Assembly (NCBI GenBank): GCA_023132135.1
Contig: JAGLYR010000254.1
Location: 1-19,743 of the forward strand
From: Candidatus Eiseniibacteriota bacterium
GTDB taxonomy: Bacteria; Arandabacterota; Arandabacteria; JAGLYR01
Length of the DNA: 19,743 nt
Direction of reading: 5' to 3'
Program-made: the position numbers and the translations under genes
Notes under the pieces: model-generated
Told to the model about the DNA's origin: nothing
Databases searched by the model: none
What the model saw: only the letters and a program-made list of their open reading frames with translations
Part shown: positions 1-7,077 of the stretch, piece after piece
Layout of the letters: every line of letters starts with the position of its first letter
How positions within the stretch are numbered: the stretch's first letter is position 1

Positions 1-24
1 CAGGGATTCATGAATAATCCAGGC

Positions 25-52
25 TTGACCTTGAGGACTAGGCCGATATACT
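25..52 (+). promoter_or_regulatory. Candidate promoter of the AOR operon
   Basis: A TTGACC -35 box (25-30) and a TATACT -10 box (47-52) are separated by 16 bases. This would start transcription near base 59 and leave a leader of about 60 bases before the ferredoxin gene. The match to a housekeeping sigma consensus is good, but it is made by eye only. Confidence 0.5.
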
Positions 53-64
53 GAGGCGTTCGTC

Positions 65-98
65 CGCCGGGTACACGCCCGGCGTTGCCCGCGACGGG
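65..98 (+). other. Leader hairpins ahead of the ferredoxin gene
   Basis: A 7-bp stem (65-71 pairing with 78-84, 6-base loop) is followed directly by a 4-bp stem (88-91 with 95-98, 3-base loop). Both lie in the predicted leader of the AOR operon, about 10 bases before the ribosome site. They may affect translation or mRNA stability. They are too small for a molybdenum-cofactor riboswitch, and GC-rich DNA often forms such stems by chance. Confidence 0.25.
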
Positions 99-118
99 AA
101 TATGGAACGAGGTGAATG

Positions 119-511
119 ATGAGAGTTCTCATGACCAGACCCGAGATCTGCAAGGGAGTCCGGGCGTGCGTGACAGCGTGCTCCAAGTACCTCTTCAAGG
201 AGGAGAATCCCGAGAAATCCGCCATCCGGGTGGACGGGAACCCCGGCGGACCTTTCACGATCCAGGTCTGCAACCAGTGCGGCGAGTGCATAGCCGTCTG
301 TCCGACCCAGGCGCTGTACCGCGACAAGGCCGGCGTCGTGAAAATCGACAAGGACAAATGCGTGGGCTGTCTTTCCTGCGTTGGATTCTGTCCCCACGGT
401 GCGATGTACTTCCACGCGGACTACACGGAGCCTTTCAAGTGCGTCGCCTGCGGATCCTGCGTCAAGGCATGTCCAAACGGCGTCCTTTACCTGGAAAACG
501 TAAACCAGTAG
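119..511 (+). CDS. Polyferredoxin, [4Fe-4S] electron-transfer subunit of the AOR system
   Basis: This 130-residue cytoplasmic iron-sulfur protein very likely carries electrons for the AOR-family enzyme encoded next. Three complete C-x2-C-x2-C-x3-C-P motifs are visible, at Cys51-61, Cys81-91 and Cys108-118. An irregular N-terminal set follows the pattern Cys11-x5-Cys17-x3-Cys21, giving 15 cysteines in all. That supports three full clusters; a fourth would lack one ligand. The layout resembles the HycB/NrfC/AorA class of polyferredoxins, in which small subunits pair with molybdenum or tungsten enzymes. Two ATGs overlap at 116 and 119. I prefer 119 because GAGG at 109-112 then sits 6 bases away. 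The AOR gene starts 46 bases after the stop, so the two are probably cotranscribed. Confidence 0.88.
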   Translation: MRVLMTRPEICKGVRACVTACSKYLFKEENPEKSAIRVDGNPGGPFTIQVCNQCGECIAVCPTQALYRDKAGVVKIDKDKCVGCLSCVGFCPHGAMYFHADYTEPFKCVACGSCVKACPNGVLYLENVNQ

Positions 512-557
512 AGAATCATCGCGTCGGGCCGAATCCCGTCGTTCCCGGAGGGAAATC

Positions 558-2726
558 ATGAGTGCTTCGAGACTGTCTGTCGAAGAGATCAGGAACCAGC
601 ACAACGTGCTGGCCGAGTTCGGCTACGAACCCGGCCATGTGGACCGGGGATACACCAACCGCACACTCCACATCAACTTGTCCGATGGCTCAATCCGGAC
701 GAAGCCCGTCACAGACCAGATGAAGGAAATCTTTGTCGGCGGGAGAGGTTTCGGCCTCTGGCATCTCTGGCATGCTGTCACTCCAGAGACCCGGTGGAAC
801 GATCCCGAGAATGAGATCATCTTCTCGGCCGGTCCCATCGGCGGGATTACGCAGTACCCGGGGGCGGGCAAGATGCTTGTGGTCTCCCTCTCGCCGACTA
901 CCGGGATAGTCATCGACTCCAATGTAGGCGGCTACTTCGGCCCACTCCTCAAGTTTGCCGGGTGGGACGCGCTGGAAGTGCAGGGCAAAGCCGAGAAGGA
1001 CGTAATCATCGTGATTGACGGCAACCAGTCCCGCGTTACCGTCGAAGAGGCCCCCGCCGAAGAGGTCGACGCTCATCTCATCAGCGAGCAGCTGACGGAC
1101 ATGTACGCGGACTCTCCGGATTCCAAGAGGGATATCTCGGTAGTTTCCGCCGGAAAGGGGGCGGAGCACGGCCTCATCGGGTGTCTCAACGTTTCCTTTT
1201 ATGACGTTCACCGGAAGGCGCCTCGGATCAAGCAGGCCGGGCGCGGGGGAATCGGGACCGTCTTCCGCGACAAGAAGATCAAGGCCATCGTTGTGAAGTA
1301 CAGCGGCGTCCGGGGCGACACCAATCACCCTGCGGATCTGGAACGAATCAAGAGGGCAGGCGTCCGCCTCCACAGGGAAATCCACGACAACGATCACCTT
1401 CAGTGTCACATGCGAACCGTTGGCACAGCCCATCTGGTGGAGGTCATGAACGACTACGACCTCCTCCCCGTCCACAACTACAGGTTCGGAAGCCATCCCG
1501 ATACCGGGAAAATCGCCTCCCCGGTCTGGAAGAAGAAGTTCACGCAGGGGATTCCGGACGGGTGCTGGTACGGCTGTACGATGGCGTGTGCCCATGCCAT
1601 CGACAAGTTCAAGCTCCGGACCGGTCCGTACAAGGGCGACCGCGTGATTGTCGACGGCCCCGAGTACGAAACGGTGGCCGGGGTCGGGTCCAACTGCGGC
1701 ATCTTCAACCCGGCCGATGTGGCGGAGCTGAACTTCTACTGCGACACCTACGGCATCGACACTATTTCCTGGGGTACCTCCATGGCCTTTGTGATGGAAT
1801 GCTACGAGACCGGGATCCTGAACAAGGAGATCACCGGGGGCATCGAGGCCGCCTTCGGAAACGCCGGCGCGTCCCTGGAGTTCCTGCATCAGCTGGCCCG
1901 GGGAGAAGGCTTTGGAGTGACAGTGGGCCAGGGCATTCGCAGGATGAAGGCGCAATTCGCCAGGGAATACGGCGCGGATCCGGGGTTTCTCTTCGACATC
2001 GGTATGGAATGCAAAGGCCTCGAGTACTCCCAGTACATGACCAAGGAATCCCTGGCGCAGCAGGGCGGGTTCGGGCTGACCAACAAGGGACCCCAGCACG
2101 ACGAGGCCTGGCTCATTTTCATGGACATGGTGAACAACCAGATCCCGACCTTCGAGGACAAGGCCGAGGCGTTGCACTACTTCCCCCTCTTCCGAACCTG
2201 GTTCGGCCTCAACGGTCTGTGCAAGCTCCCGTGGAACGACATCGAGCCCGCCAACAACGCGGAGACCGACGAGCCGGCCAAAGTCCCCGAGCACGTCCAG
2301 AACTACGTCGATCTCTTCTCGGGTGTGACCGGCCGGAAGATCGCGAAGGAAGACCTTATCACGATGTCCGAGGGGGTCTACAACTTCCAGCGGGTGTTCA
2401 ACCTGAGGATGGGAAAGGGACGCCGCGAACATGATGACATCCCCTACCGCTCCGCCGGGCCCGTGACCGTCCAGGAATACGAATCCCGGCATGATCGCTA
2501 CGACAAACAGATGCGAGACAAAATCGGCGTGGATCCAGAGGGGAAATCGACCGAGGAAAAGGTTGCGATCACGCGGAAATATCGCAACGAGCAGTATGAC
2601 AAGCTGAGAGATTCCGTCTACAGGAGACGAGGCTGGACGAAGGATGGTATCCCAACGCTCGAGACCTTGAAGAATCTCAAGGTCGATTTTCCGGAAGTGG
2701 TCGAGGTCGTGAAGGCGCACCTGTAG
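558..2726 (+). CDS. aor: Aldehyde:ferredoxin oxidoreductase family protein (tungstopterin enzyme)
   Basis: The 722-residue product matches the AOR family, which oxidises aldehydes or reduces carboxylates with ferredoxin at a tungsten-bis-pterin centre beside one [4Fe-4S] cluster. Family landmarks are GGRG at 61-64, the stretch SPTTGIVIDSNVGGYFG (112-128) and AGRGGIG (227-233). Candidate cluster ligands are Cys336, Cys340, Cys344 and a late Cys555 in a GLC-K context, matching the three-plus-one arrangement of Pyrococcus AOR. The first three are spaced C-x3-C-x3-C rather than the usual C-x2-C-x3-C. The protein is about 100 residues longer than classical AORs (about 605), with roughly 30 extra residues at the N-terminus and a charged C-terminal extension. 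GGAGGGA at 547-553 supports the start. The substrate cannot be read from sequence, and a carboxylate-reducing or class II benzoyl-CoA-reductase-like role remains possible. Confidence 0.9.
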   Translation: MSASRLSVEEIRNQHNVLAEFGYEPGHVDRGYTNRTLHINLSDGSIRTKPVTDQMKEIFVGGRGFGLWHLWHAVTPETRWNDPENEIIFSAGPIGGITQYPGAGKMLVVSLSPTTGIVIDSNVGGYFGPLLKFAGWDALEVQGKAEKDVIIVIDGNQSRVTVEEAPAEEVDAHLISEQLTDMYADSPDSKRDISVVSAGKGAEHGLIGCLNVSFYDVHRKAPRIKQAGRGGIGTVFRDKKIKAIVVKYSGVRGDTNHPADLERIKRAGVRLHREIHDNDHLQCHMRTVGTAHLVEVMNDYDLLPVHNYRFGSHPDTGKIASPVWKKKFTQGIPDGCWYGCTMACAHAIDKFKLRTGPYKGDRVIVDGPEYETVAGVGSNCGIFNPADVAELNFYCDTYGIDTISWGTSMAFVMECYETGILNKEITGGIEAAFGNAGASLEFLHQLARGEGFGVTVGQGIRRMKAQFAREYGADPGFLFDIGMECKGLEYSQYMTKESLAQQGGFGLTNKGPQHDEAWLIFMDMVNNQIPTFEDKAEALHYFPLFRTWFGLNGLCKLPWNDIEPANNAETDEPAKVPEHVQNYVDLFSGVTGRKIAKEDLITMSEGVYNFQRVFNLRMGKGRREHDDIPYRSAGPVTVQEYESRHDRYDKQMRDKIGVDPEGKSTEEKVAITRKYRNEQYDKLRDSVYRRRGWTKDGIPTLETLKNLKVDFPEVVEVVKAHL

Positions 2727-2729
2727 GAT

Positions 2730-3542
2730 GTGAGATTGCGGATTCTGCTGAACGAACGCCCCAGGGAAATCCCGGATGGGTCCACCCTGTTCGAGCTGAG
2801 GGACAAACACAAGCCCGGTGCGGACGTGGTCATCCTTAATGGGTTCCCCTTGGAGGAGGATCGAATCCTCGCTCCAGGGGATTCGGTTGTCTTCATCCGC
2901 CGTGGTGAAATACCGGGCGAGTCGGAGATGGAGGCGCTCCTCGCAGCACGGCATTCGCCGGGTATTCACAAAAAGCTGAAAGAGAGCGCCGTCGGGATCG
3001 CCGGACTGGGGGGACTCGGCTCAGCTGTGGCCACAGCGCTGGCGCGTGTCGGGATCGGCCGACTGATCCTTGCGGACTTCGATGTCGTCGAGCCCAGCAA
3101 CCTGAATCGCCAGCACTACTTCATCGACCAGATCGGTGTCCCCAAAGTACGGGCGATCTCGGAAACCCTCGGGCGGATCAATCCCTATGTCTCCATAGAG
3201 ACTCACGAGATCCGGCTGGACGAGGAATCGATTCCCCGGGTATTCGCCGGCGCGCAGGTTGTTGTCGAGGCTTTCGACCGAGCCGAGGCAAAGGCCATGC
3301 TCATTGAGACGGTCCTGGAGAGAATGCCGGACGCCTTCGTCGTGGCGGCCTCCGGAGTGGCCGGGTACGGCGAGAACGAGGCGATCCATACGCACCGGTC
3401 GGGAAATCTGATTATCTGCGGGGACGAGAAAACGGCAGCGGCGCCCGGGATGGGACTGATGGCCCCTCGCGTGGGCGTGGTGGCTCACCTGCAGGCTAAC
3501 CTGGTGATGGAAATCCTGCTCAATGATCACAGTAAACGGTGA
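2730..3542 (+). CDS. ThiS-like domain fused to a ThiF/MoeB-type adenylyltransferase
   Basis: This 270-residue protein has two parts. Residues 1-62 look like a ThiS/MoaD beta-grasp domain but lack the terminal Gly-Gly. Residues about 76-265 are an E1-like adenylyltransferase: GLGGLG nucleotide loop (92-97), Asp116 and Asp118 at the end of the second strand, SNLNRQ (123-128) with the conserved Arg127, and Lys139. Family members adenylate the C-terminal glycine of a small sulfur-carrier protein, here most likely the product of the overlapping downstream gene. The zinc-binding CxxC pairs of MoeB are absent, and Cys230 is the only cysteine. The start is GTG, 3 bases after the AOR stop, with no strong ribosome site, which implies translational coupling. 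The operon context points to tungsten/molybdopterin cofactor synthesis, but a thiamine role cannot be excluded. Confidence 0.82.
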   Translation: MRLRILLNERPREIPDGSTLFELRDKHKPGADVVILNGFPLEEDRILAPGDSVVFIRRGEIPGESEMEALLAARHSPGIHKKLKESAVGIAGLGGLGSAVATALARVGIGRLILADFDVVEPSNLNRQHYFIDQIGVPKVRAISETLGRINPYVSIETHEIRLDEESIPRVFAGAQVVVEAFDRAEAKAMLIETVLERMPDAFVVAASGVAGYGENEAIHTHRSGNLIICGDEKTAAAPGMGLMAPRVGVVAHLQANLVMEILLNDHSKR

Positions 3543-3720
3543 AAGCGTCGAATGGGAAGAAGGGATGACCGTGTCATCCCTTCTCGAAAAGCGCCGCTAT
3601 ACCTTTCCCTTGATCATCGTCAAGATCAACGGAACGCTGGTGCCCCGCCGCGAGTTCGGACAGCATCCCGTGGCCGACGGGGATCGGGTGGAAGCCATTC
3701 ACCTGATGAGCGGCGGCTAA
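3523..3720 (+). CDS. ThiS/MoaD-family sulfur-carrier protein
   Basis: This 65-residue beta-grasp protein ends in Met-Ser-Gly-Gly. The terminal diglycine is the residue pair that is adenylated and then thiocarboxylated in ThiS and MoaD. The body (ITVNGE at the start, a DGDRVEAIHLMSGG-type end) fits ThiS slightly better than MoaD. It overlaps the adenylyltransferase gene by 20 bases, so the two are probably translated together and act as partners. In an AOR operon the likely job is to supply sulfur for the pterin dithiolene. The sequence alone does not separate this from thiamine thiazole synthesis. It is the last gene of the operon and converges on the minus-strand lipoprotein gene 14 bases away. 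Confidence 0.82.
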   Translation: MITVNGESVEWEEGMTVSSLLEKRRYTFPLIIVKINGTLVPRREFGQHPVADGDRVEAIHLMSGG

Positions 3721-3734
3721 GGCCCCGTGCCGGC

Positions 3735-4160
3735 CTATGGAGTCGTCGTCTGAAGGCTCCGGCCCGCATCCGTCAGTGCCTCGCCCAGCTCCTTGCGGAC
3801 CGAACCTCTCAAGTCCGCCTGCACTCTTCGGATGTCATCCCGGACAGCCGTCACATCTGCGCGGACACTTTCCATCGTGACCTTCAGGCCACTCATTGAG
3901 GCCAGTGTCTCTTGCAGATCAGCCACCTGCCCGTCCAGCGCGGAAAGACGCAGATCGGCCTTCTCAATGCGCCCCGCCAGATCTTCATTGTTCGCAGCCA
4001 TCTCCTGCCGGAGCGTTTGATCCCGAGCGTCCAGGCCTGATTGTATCTGGTTTGCCGTCCGAGGCATGTAGCCGCATCCCGCAACCAGCGCCGACACGAC
4101 CAAGACCAACAGCAGGCGCGATGCCGTGACGCTGCCGGATCCCATTCTTCTTTGATCCAT
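3735..4160 (-). CDS. Small coiled-coil lipoprotein
   Basis: The 141-residue product has a signal sequence (hydrophobic from Leu16 to Ala27) and a lipobox, Val-Ala-Gly-Cys, with Cys29 as the lipid-modified residue. The mature part is about 110 polar residues with heptad-like spacing (repeats such as LDARDQTLRQEM and LDGQVADLQETL) and no further cysteines, so it is probably an elongated coiled coil anchored in a membrane. I chose the ATG at 4158-4160 because GGAGG lies 7 bases upstream on this strand. The reading frame stays open for 67 more codons upstream, but that part is arginine-rich and reads as noncoding. No specific function is recognised. Comparison with Lpp-like or periplasmic spacer lipoproteins is only structural. 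Confidence 0.75.
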   Translation of the reverse strand: MDQRRMGSGSVTASRLLLVLVVSALVAGCGYMPRTANQIQSGLDARDQTLRQEMAANNEDLAGRIEKADLRLSALDGQVADLQETLASMSGLKVTMESVRADVTAVRDDIRRVQADLRGSVRKELGEALTDAGRSLQTTTP

Positions 4161-4612
4161 CTTCACACCTCCCCCAATCGGTAGAATCACCTCACGTCGA
4201 TGCAGACCCCCTTTTACTTCATTCCGTTCTGTGTTGCAACGCCTTTCGTGATCTTGTCCCCATTTTGGGAAGCAGGCGATTGGTTTGCTGCCTCGACGCG
4301 AAAGTGCGCGGGATCTGCGCGGTTTCGGGAAGTCCCCATCAAATAATGCTTGCCGGATCACTTCGGCTGAGCATATTTCGTATTTGTCGCGCGCGTGAAT
4401 GCGGGGAGGGCAGTCACTGCAAACTTAATCCTTGACCTGCGCGTTCGCCGTGTGATACCATCCGTGTGGCTAATAGATCTGGTGGCCTCTGGATGTTGAA
4501 AGTAAGGGGGTGGTGGAGTCTGCGTATTGCTATGGAAGATATGAAGCAAAGATGTGAGGTAAGGATAGGAGTGGCTTGTCCGGCAAACCGTCCGGAGAAA
4601 GGGAGTCCAGCC
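4161..4612. other. Gene-free divergent region
   Basis: This stretch of about 450 bases separates the minus-strand lipoprotein gene from the first secreted-protein gene. Open frames here (4358-4549 and the start of 4414-4704 on the minus strand, and the upstream extension of the 4613 frame) lack ribosome sites or credible products. It is locally richer in A+T around 4330-4460. A promoter candidate facing right lies at 4432-4461. I could not find a convincing promoter for the minus-strand gene, although one must lie here. Confidence 0.6.
4432..4461 (+). promoter_or_regulatory. Candidate promoter upstream of the first DYWGF-family gene
   Basis: TTGACC (4432-4437) is followed after 18 bases by TACCAT (4456-4461), preceded by TGTGA. 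The same layout, TTGACG-N18-TACCAT, occurs at 6219-6248 ahead of another secreted-protein gene. Transcription would start near 4468, giving a leader of about 145 bases. Confidence 0.5.
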
Positions 4613-5290
4613 ATGAATGTGAGAATGGTGATTGTTGTCGGTTTCATTGCGAGCGCTGTGTGTCTCGTGCCCTCAGTCTGGGCCCAGCAGAGCCAGTTCT
4701 CCATGGACTACTGGGGCTTTACGCATGAGGAGAGCGGCGTGTTGTCCGGGTTGGGCTTCATCCCGCTCATCGAACCCCCGCTCGTGGTTGATCTGGAGAA
4801 CTACCAGTACACATGGGTGATTGAAGATGCGGTCCTTGATTCGTCGCGTGTCGACGGTGGGATCGAGTATTACTACTACTCGGGGGGAACGTTCAAGGTC
4901 TACGAGGACACAGTGGAGCCCTGGAACGCGGTCTACAGCGATGCGGACTGCCAGGATCCCGAATGGGTGGGATCCATCTCCGAACCCTGGACTTTCCAGG
5001 ACGGTGAACTCTTTCTGCTGGCTGAGTTCCAGTACCTGAATCGTACCTACTACACCGACTATCAGTTCGGGGACTATGAAGGCATGATGGATCTGACGGG
5101 CGGGACCCACCTGGACGACATTCCGCCGTTGCTCCGGCACGGCTGGACGTTCGGTGGAGCTACCGACCAGCCGTGGGCCTGCATCCCGGAGGACTACGAG
5201 TATCGCTGGGACGGGCAACTGTTTCTCGTAGAAGACCCGACGCGGACGGAGTCGACCACCTGGAGCGGAATCAAGTCCTTCTACCGGTAG
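4613..5290 (+). CDS. Secreted protein of an unrecognised DYWGF family, paralogue 1, with Trp...Lys C-terminal tail
   Basis: The 225-residue product starts with a clear signal peptide, and cleavage after Val-Trp-Ala (residue 24) would expose Gln25. The mature protein begins with MDYWGF and is rich in Tyr, Trp, Gly and acidic residues. It contains SEPWTF, GGTHL and GWTFGG motifs, then PWACIP and DGQLFLVEDP. It ends exactly at the tail TTWSGIKSFYR before the stop. Two mature cysteines (in DADC and ACIP contexts) recur in the other paralogues and may form a disulfide. No membrane segment follows the signal peptide. The closest relative here is 9425-10093, with 43 of the last 63 residues identical. 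I do not recognise the family, and a beta-rich extracellular or periplasmic fold is only inferred. GGGAG at 4601-4605, 7 bases before the ATG, fixes the start. The 5346 gene follows 55 bases on and is probably in the same unit. Confidence 0.82.
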   Translation: MNVRMVIVVGFIASAVCLVPSVWAQQSQFSMDYWGFTHEESGVLSGLGFIPLIEPPLVVDLENYQYTWVIEDAVLDSSRVDGGIEYYYYSGGTFKVYEDTVEPWNAVYSDADCQDPEWVGSISEPWTFQDGELFLLAEFQYLNRTYYTDYQFGDYEGMMDLTGGTHLDDIPPLLRHGWTFGGATDQPWACIPEDYEYRWDGQLFLVEDPTRTESTTWSGIKSFYR

Positions 5291-5345
5291 GCCGCCAGCC
5301 AATTGGCTTGACGCGACGTGAGTAATGAGATCAAGGAGGTTAGCA

Positions 5346-5990
5346 ATGAGAACCGCGATCGGCTTGGCTCTTCTACTGAGCGTACTGCTGAGCGGGGTCC
5401 CCGGTACCGCCCAGATTGTCGACTACTGGGGGTTCTCGGATTTCCCGCAGACTGTGGGCTCCGGAATTGTGGAGGTGGGTTTCGCCATCGAGATTCACGC
5501 GCCCCTGACGTATGATCCGGAGGGTTTCCAGTATACCTACGCCTTCGAAGAACTGATGCTGGCAGAGGTCGTTCCGATGGGACCGGCTACTGTCTACACC
5601 TACCTAGGCGGCTTCTTCAACGTGTATGAGGATGCGTCATTCAACGCGACATATGACGACGCGCAGTGCCTGGTCAGCGACCCGGCCACGTTCACCGACG
5701 GTAGCCTCTACCTGCAGGCCGAGCTGGATACGCTTACCTGGATCTACAACTCCATGACCGGCCGCGGCAGCTACGACGCCGTGATGACCTACACTGGCGG
5801 AACGCACATCGATGAAATCCCCCTCGACTGTCGAGAGGGAATGATGTTCGGCGGCACCACCGACCTGTCTTGCACGGTGTGCATTCCGGAGGGCTATGAT
5901 CACCGGTGGGACGGGCAGGCGTTCACGATCCAGGGACCCTCGGCTGTTGACAGCAGCACCTGGGGATCCGTGAAAACCCTGTTCCGGTAG
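5346..5990 (+). CDS. Secreted protein of the DYWGF family, paralogue 2, with Trp-Gly...Lys tail
   Basis: The 214-residue product has a signal peptide ending Gly-Thr-Ala (residue 22), so the mature protein starts with Gln23 and then IVDYWGFSDF. It keeps the family outline: an FQYTY(A/V)FE strand, VYEDASFNATYDDAQC, FTDGSLYLQAELD, GGTHIDEIP, FGGTTD, CIPEGYDHRWDGQ and the tail STWGSVKTLFR at the stop. It is the most divergent of the three paralogues, with extra cysteines (LDC and SCTVC). The start at 5346 is preferred over 5325 because AAGGAGGT at 5333-5340 sits 5 bases upstream. It is followed 24 bases after the stop by a strong hairpin terminator, so it likely closes a two-gene unit with 4613-5290. 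The function is unknown. Confidence 0.82.
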   Translation: MRTAIGLALLLSVLLSGVPGTAQIVDYWGFSDFPQTVGSGIVEVGFAIEIHAPLTYDPEGFQYTYAFEELMLAEVVPMGPATVYTYLGGFFNVYEDASFNATYDDAQCLVSDPATFTDGSLYLQAELDTLTWIYNSMTGRGSYDAVMTYTGGTHIDEIPLDCREGMMFGGTTDLSCTVCIPEGYDHRWDGQAFTIQGPSAVDSSTWGSVKTLFR

Positions 5991-6014
5991 ACCAGGGAAT
6001 ACTGATCATAATCG

Positions 6015-6041
6015 GCGGGGCCGTGACCTTCACGGCCCCGC
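6015..6041 (+). terminator. Hairpin terminator after the first two DYWGF genes
   Basis: A perfect 12-bp stem (GCGGGGCCGTGA at 6015-6026 pairing with 6030-6041) has a 3-base loop and is followed by TTCT. It is strongly GC-paired but has only a weak T-run, so it may rely on the stem alone or on Rho. It has the same geometry as the hairpin at 14356-14382. Confidence 0.7.
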
Positions 6042-6218
6042 TTCTGCGCGCAACCGATTGGATTGCCAGTAATTAGCACGGTTCAGCCATCATTCTCTGT
6101 ATACCCGTGTCTGTGCAAAGATATGCAGTTGATAAGGGAAGAAATATCACCACCACATGGCTCAGCCGAGTTTGTTGTTACTAAACCCAAAAAAATCATG
6201 TATTTCACAGATTTCCGC

Positions 6219-6248
6219 TTGACGTCGCGGCGCTGGATTTGTTACCAT
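6219..6248 (+). promoter_or_regulatory. Candidate promoter of the cohesin-like gene at 6372
   Basis: TTGACG (6219-6224) and TACCAT (6243-6248) are separated by 18 bases, the same layout as at 4432-4461, and follow an A+T-rich stretch. Transcription would begin near 6255, about 117 bases before the start codon. The shared layout upstream of two secreted-protein genes raises confidence in both. Confidence 0.5.
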
Positions 6249-6371
6249 ACTGAAGCATTTCGACCGCTACCGACCACCGAAGGGTGTGAATCCGGCGCCT
6301 CGCGCACACTGTTCACGCTTGGGATGAGGTGCCCTCGGGTGGTTGCTGCTTTTCACTGCGCGGAGGTTGCA

Positions 6372-6983
6372 ATGGTTCTGCGATACGCGGTCTGCCTCCT
6401 ATGGCTGCTCTTCCTTGTTCCAACAGCGGCGGCCCCACAGTCCGCCACCCTTTCTCTCCAGTTTTTTCCTGACCCCCCGGCCAACGACATCTTCATCGGG
6501 GACACCACCAGAGTATCCATCCATGTGAACGATCCGGGCGTGACTATTCGCGCATTTACCTTCTGTCTGACGTTCGCGCCGGCAGTTGTGCAACTCGGCA
6601 GTGTGCTGCCTGGAACGATCCTGACAAGCCACGGATATCCCTACTTTTTCCTGGACGAAGTGGTTCCCGGGATCGGGGTCGACACGCTCAAAGTGGATGC
6701 CGGGATAGCAGGTCCGTCCTATGGGCCCGGGAGTCTGGCCACCGTGGATTTTGTCGGCGCCACCGCAGGCATGAGCCCTCTCCACTTTGTCCAGTGGGAC
6801 CTGTGTACCGAGGTAGGCGATTCCTGCGTTTCGATTCCGACGACCGCGGTGGATGACACGCTGTTCGTCCGCTATCCGACTTCAGCGGACGGTATTACTC
6901 TCGGGGAGTTGAAGGTTCTGTTCCGCGGCACTGCGGTTGAGCTCGACCGAGGGAAGTGCAAGCCGAATACGGCGGGCGGGTGA
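6372..6983 (+). CDS. Secreted cohesin-like domain protein with a variant Trp-Gly...Lys-type tail
   Basis: The 203-residue product has a signal peptide (hydrophobic residues 5-17, then Pro-Thr-Ala-Ala-Ala). A single cohesin-like beta-sandwich spans about 24-168: a DTTRVSIHVND strand, then RAFTFCLTFAPAVVQLGSV, then GPGSLATVDFVGATAGMSPLHF, the G-x-G-x-(I/L)-(A)-x-(V/I)-x-F signature shared by other modules in this window. Residues 176-185 (TLGELKVLFR) resemble the C-terminal tails of the DYWGF paralogues, but Trp is replaced by Leu and 18 further residues follow. Cohesin-like folds usually bind other proteins or act as structural units, and no enzyme signature is visible. The ATG at 6372 is preceded by GGAGG at 6362-6366, 5 bases away. 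It appears to be transcribed from its own promoter at 6219-6248. Confidence 0.78.
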   Translation: MVLRYAVCLLWLLFLVPTAAAPQSATLSLQFFPDPPANDIFIGDTTRVSIHVNDPGVTIRAFTFCLTFAPAVVQLGSVLPGTILTSHGYPYFFLDEVVPGIGVDTLKVDAGIAGPSYGPGSLATVDFVGATAGMSPLHFVQWDLCTEVGDSCVSIPTTAVDDTLFVRYPTSADGITLGELKVLFRGTAVELDRGKCKPNTAGG

Positions 6984-7020
6984 GTGAATCTGCCTTTTCA
7001 CCTGTGAGATTACAAGGAGA

Positions 7021-7077
7021 CGGTAGCGACCGCGGTCGAAGCATTGCCCATGATCTGATTGTCGTTGGTCGCTACCG
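7021..7077. promoter_or_regulatory. Inverted repeat upstream of the 7195 gene
   Basis: An 11-bp perfect inverted repeat, CGGTAGCGACC at 7021-7031 and its complement at 7067-7077, encloses 35 bases. It lies between the stop of the 6372 gene and the start of the next. It could be a regulator site, a leader stem or a weak terminator. Nine-base direct repeats TTGTACCGC follow at 7085-7093 and 7118-7126. The role is not known. Confidence 0.4.

Larger units (their letters stand above)
5991..6371. other. Gene-free spacer holding a terminator and a promoter
   Basis: This stretch of about 380 bases has no convincing gene. An open frame continues upstream of the 6372 start as far as 6063, but that segment has no ribosome site or signal sequence and reads as noncoding. 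It holds the terminator hairpin at 6015-6041, a locally A+T-rich tract (about 6090-6215, including a run of seven A) and the promoter candidate at 6219-6248. Confidence 0.6.

Noticed and set aside
59-118. Molybdenum/tungsten cofactor riboswitch in the AOR leader
   Set aside because: The leader is about 60 bases with only small stems, much shorter than the known Moco riboswitch, and no conserved core was recognised.
690-2969. Very long minus-strand open frame (759 codons) opposite the AOR gene
   Set aside because: The product has no family features, and the plus-strand frame matches AOR throughout. It is a GC-rich antisense shadow.
3721-3735. GGCC-N7-GGCC as a bidirectional terminator between the converging genes
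   Set aside because: The stem is only 4 bp with no T-run, too weak to call in GC-rich DNA.
4161-4361. N-terminal extension of the minus-strand lipoprotein
   Set aside because: The 67 extra codons are Arg-rich and would bury the signal sequence. A GGAGG site fits the internal ATG at 4158-4160.
6063-6371. N-terminal extension of the 6372 cohesin-like protein
   Set aside because: It has no ribosome site, crosses a likely promoter and would hide the signal peptide. GGAGG precedes the ATG at 6372.
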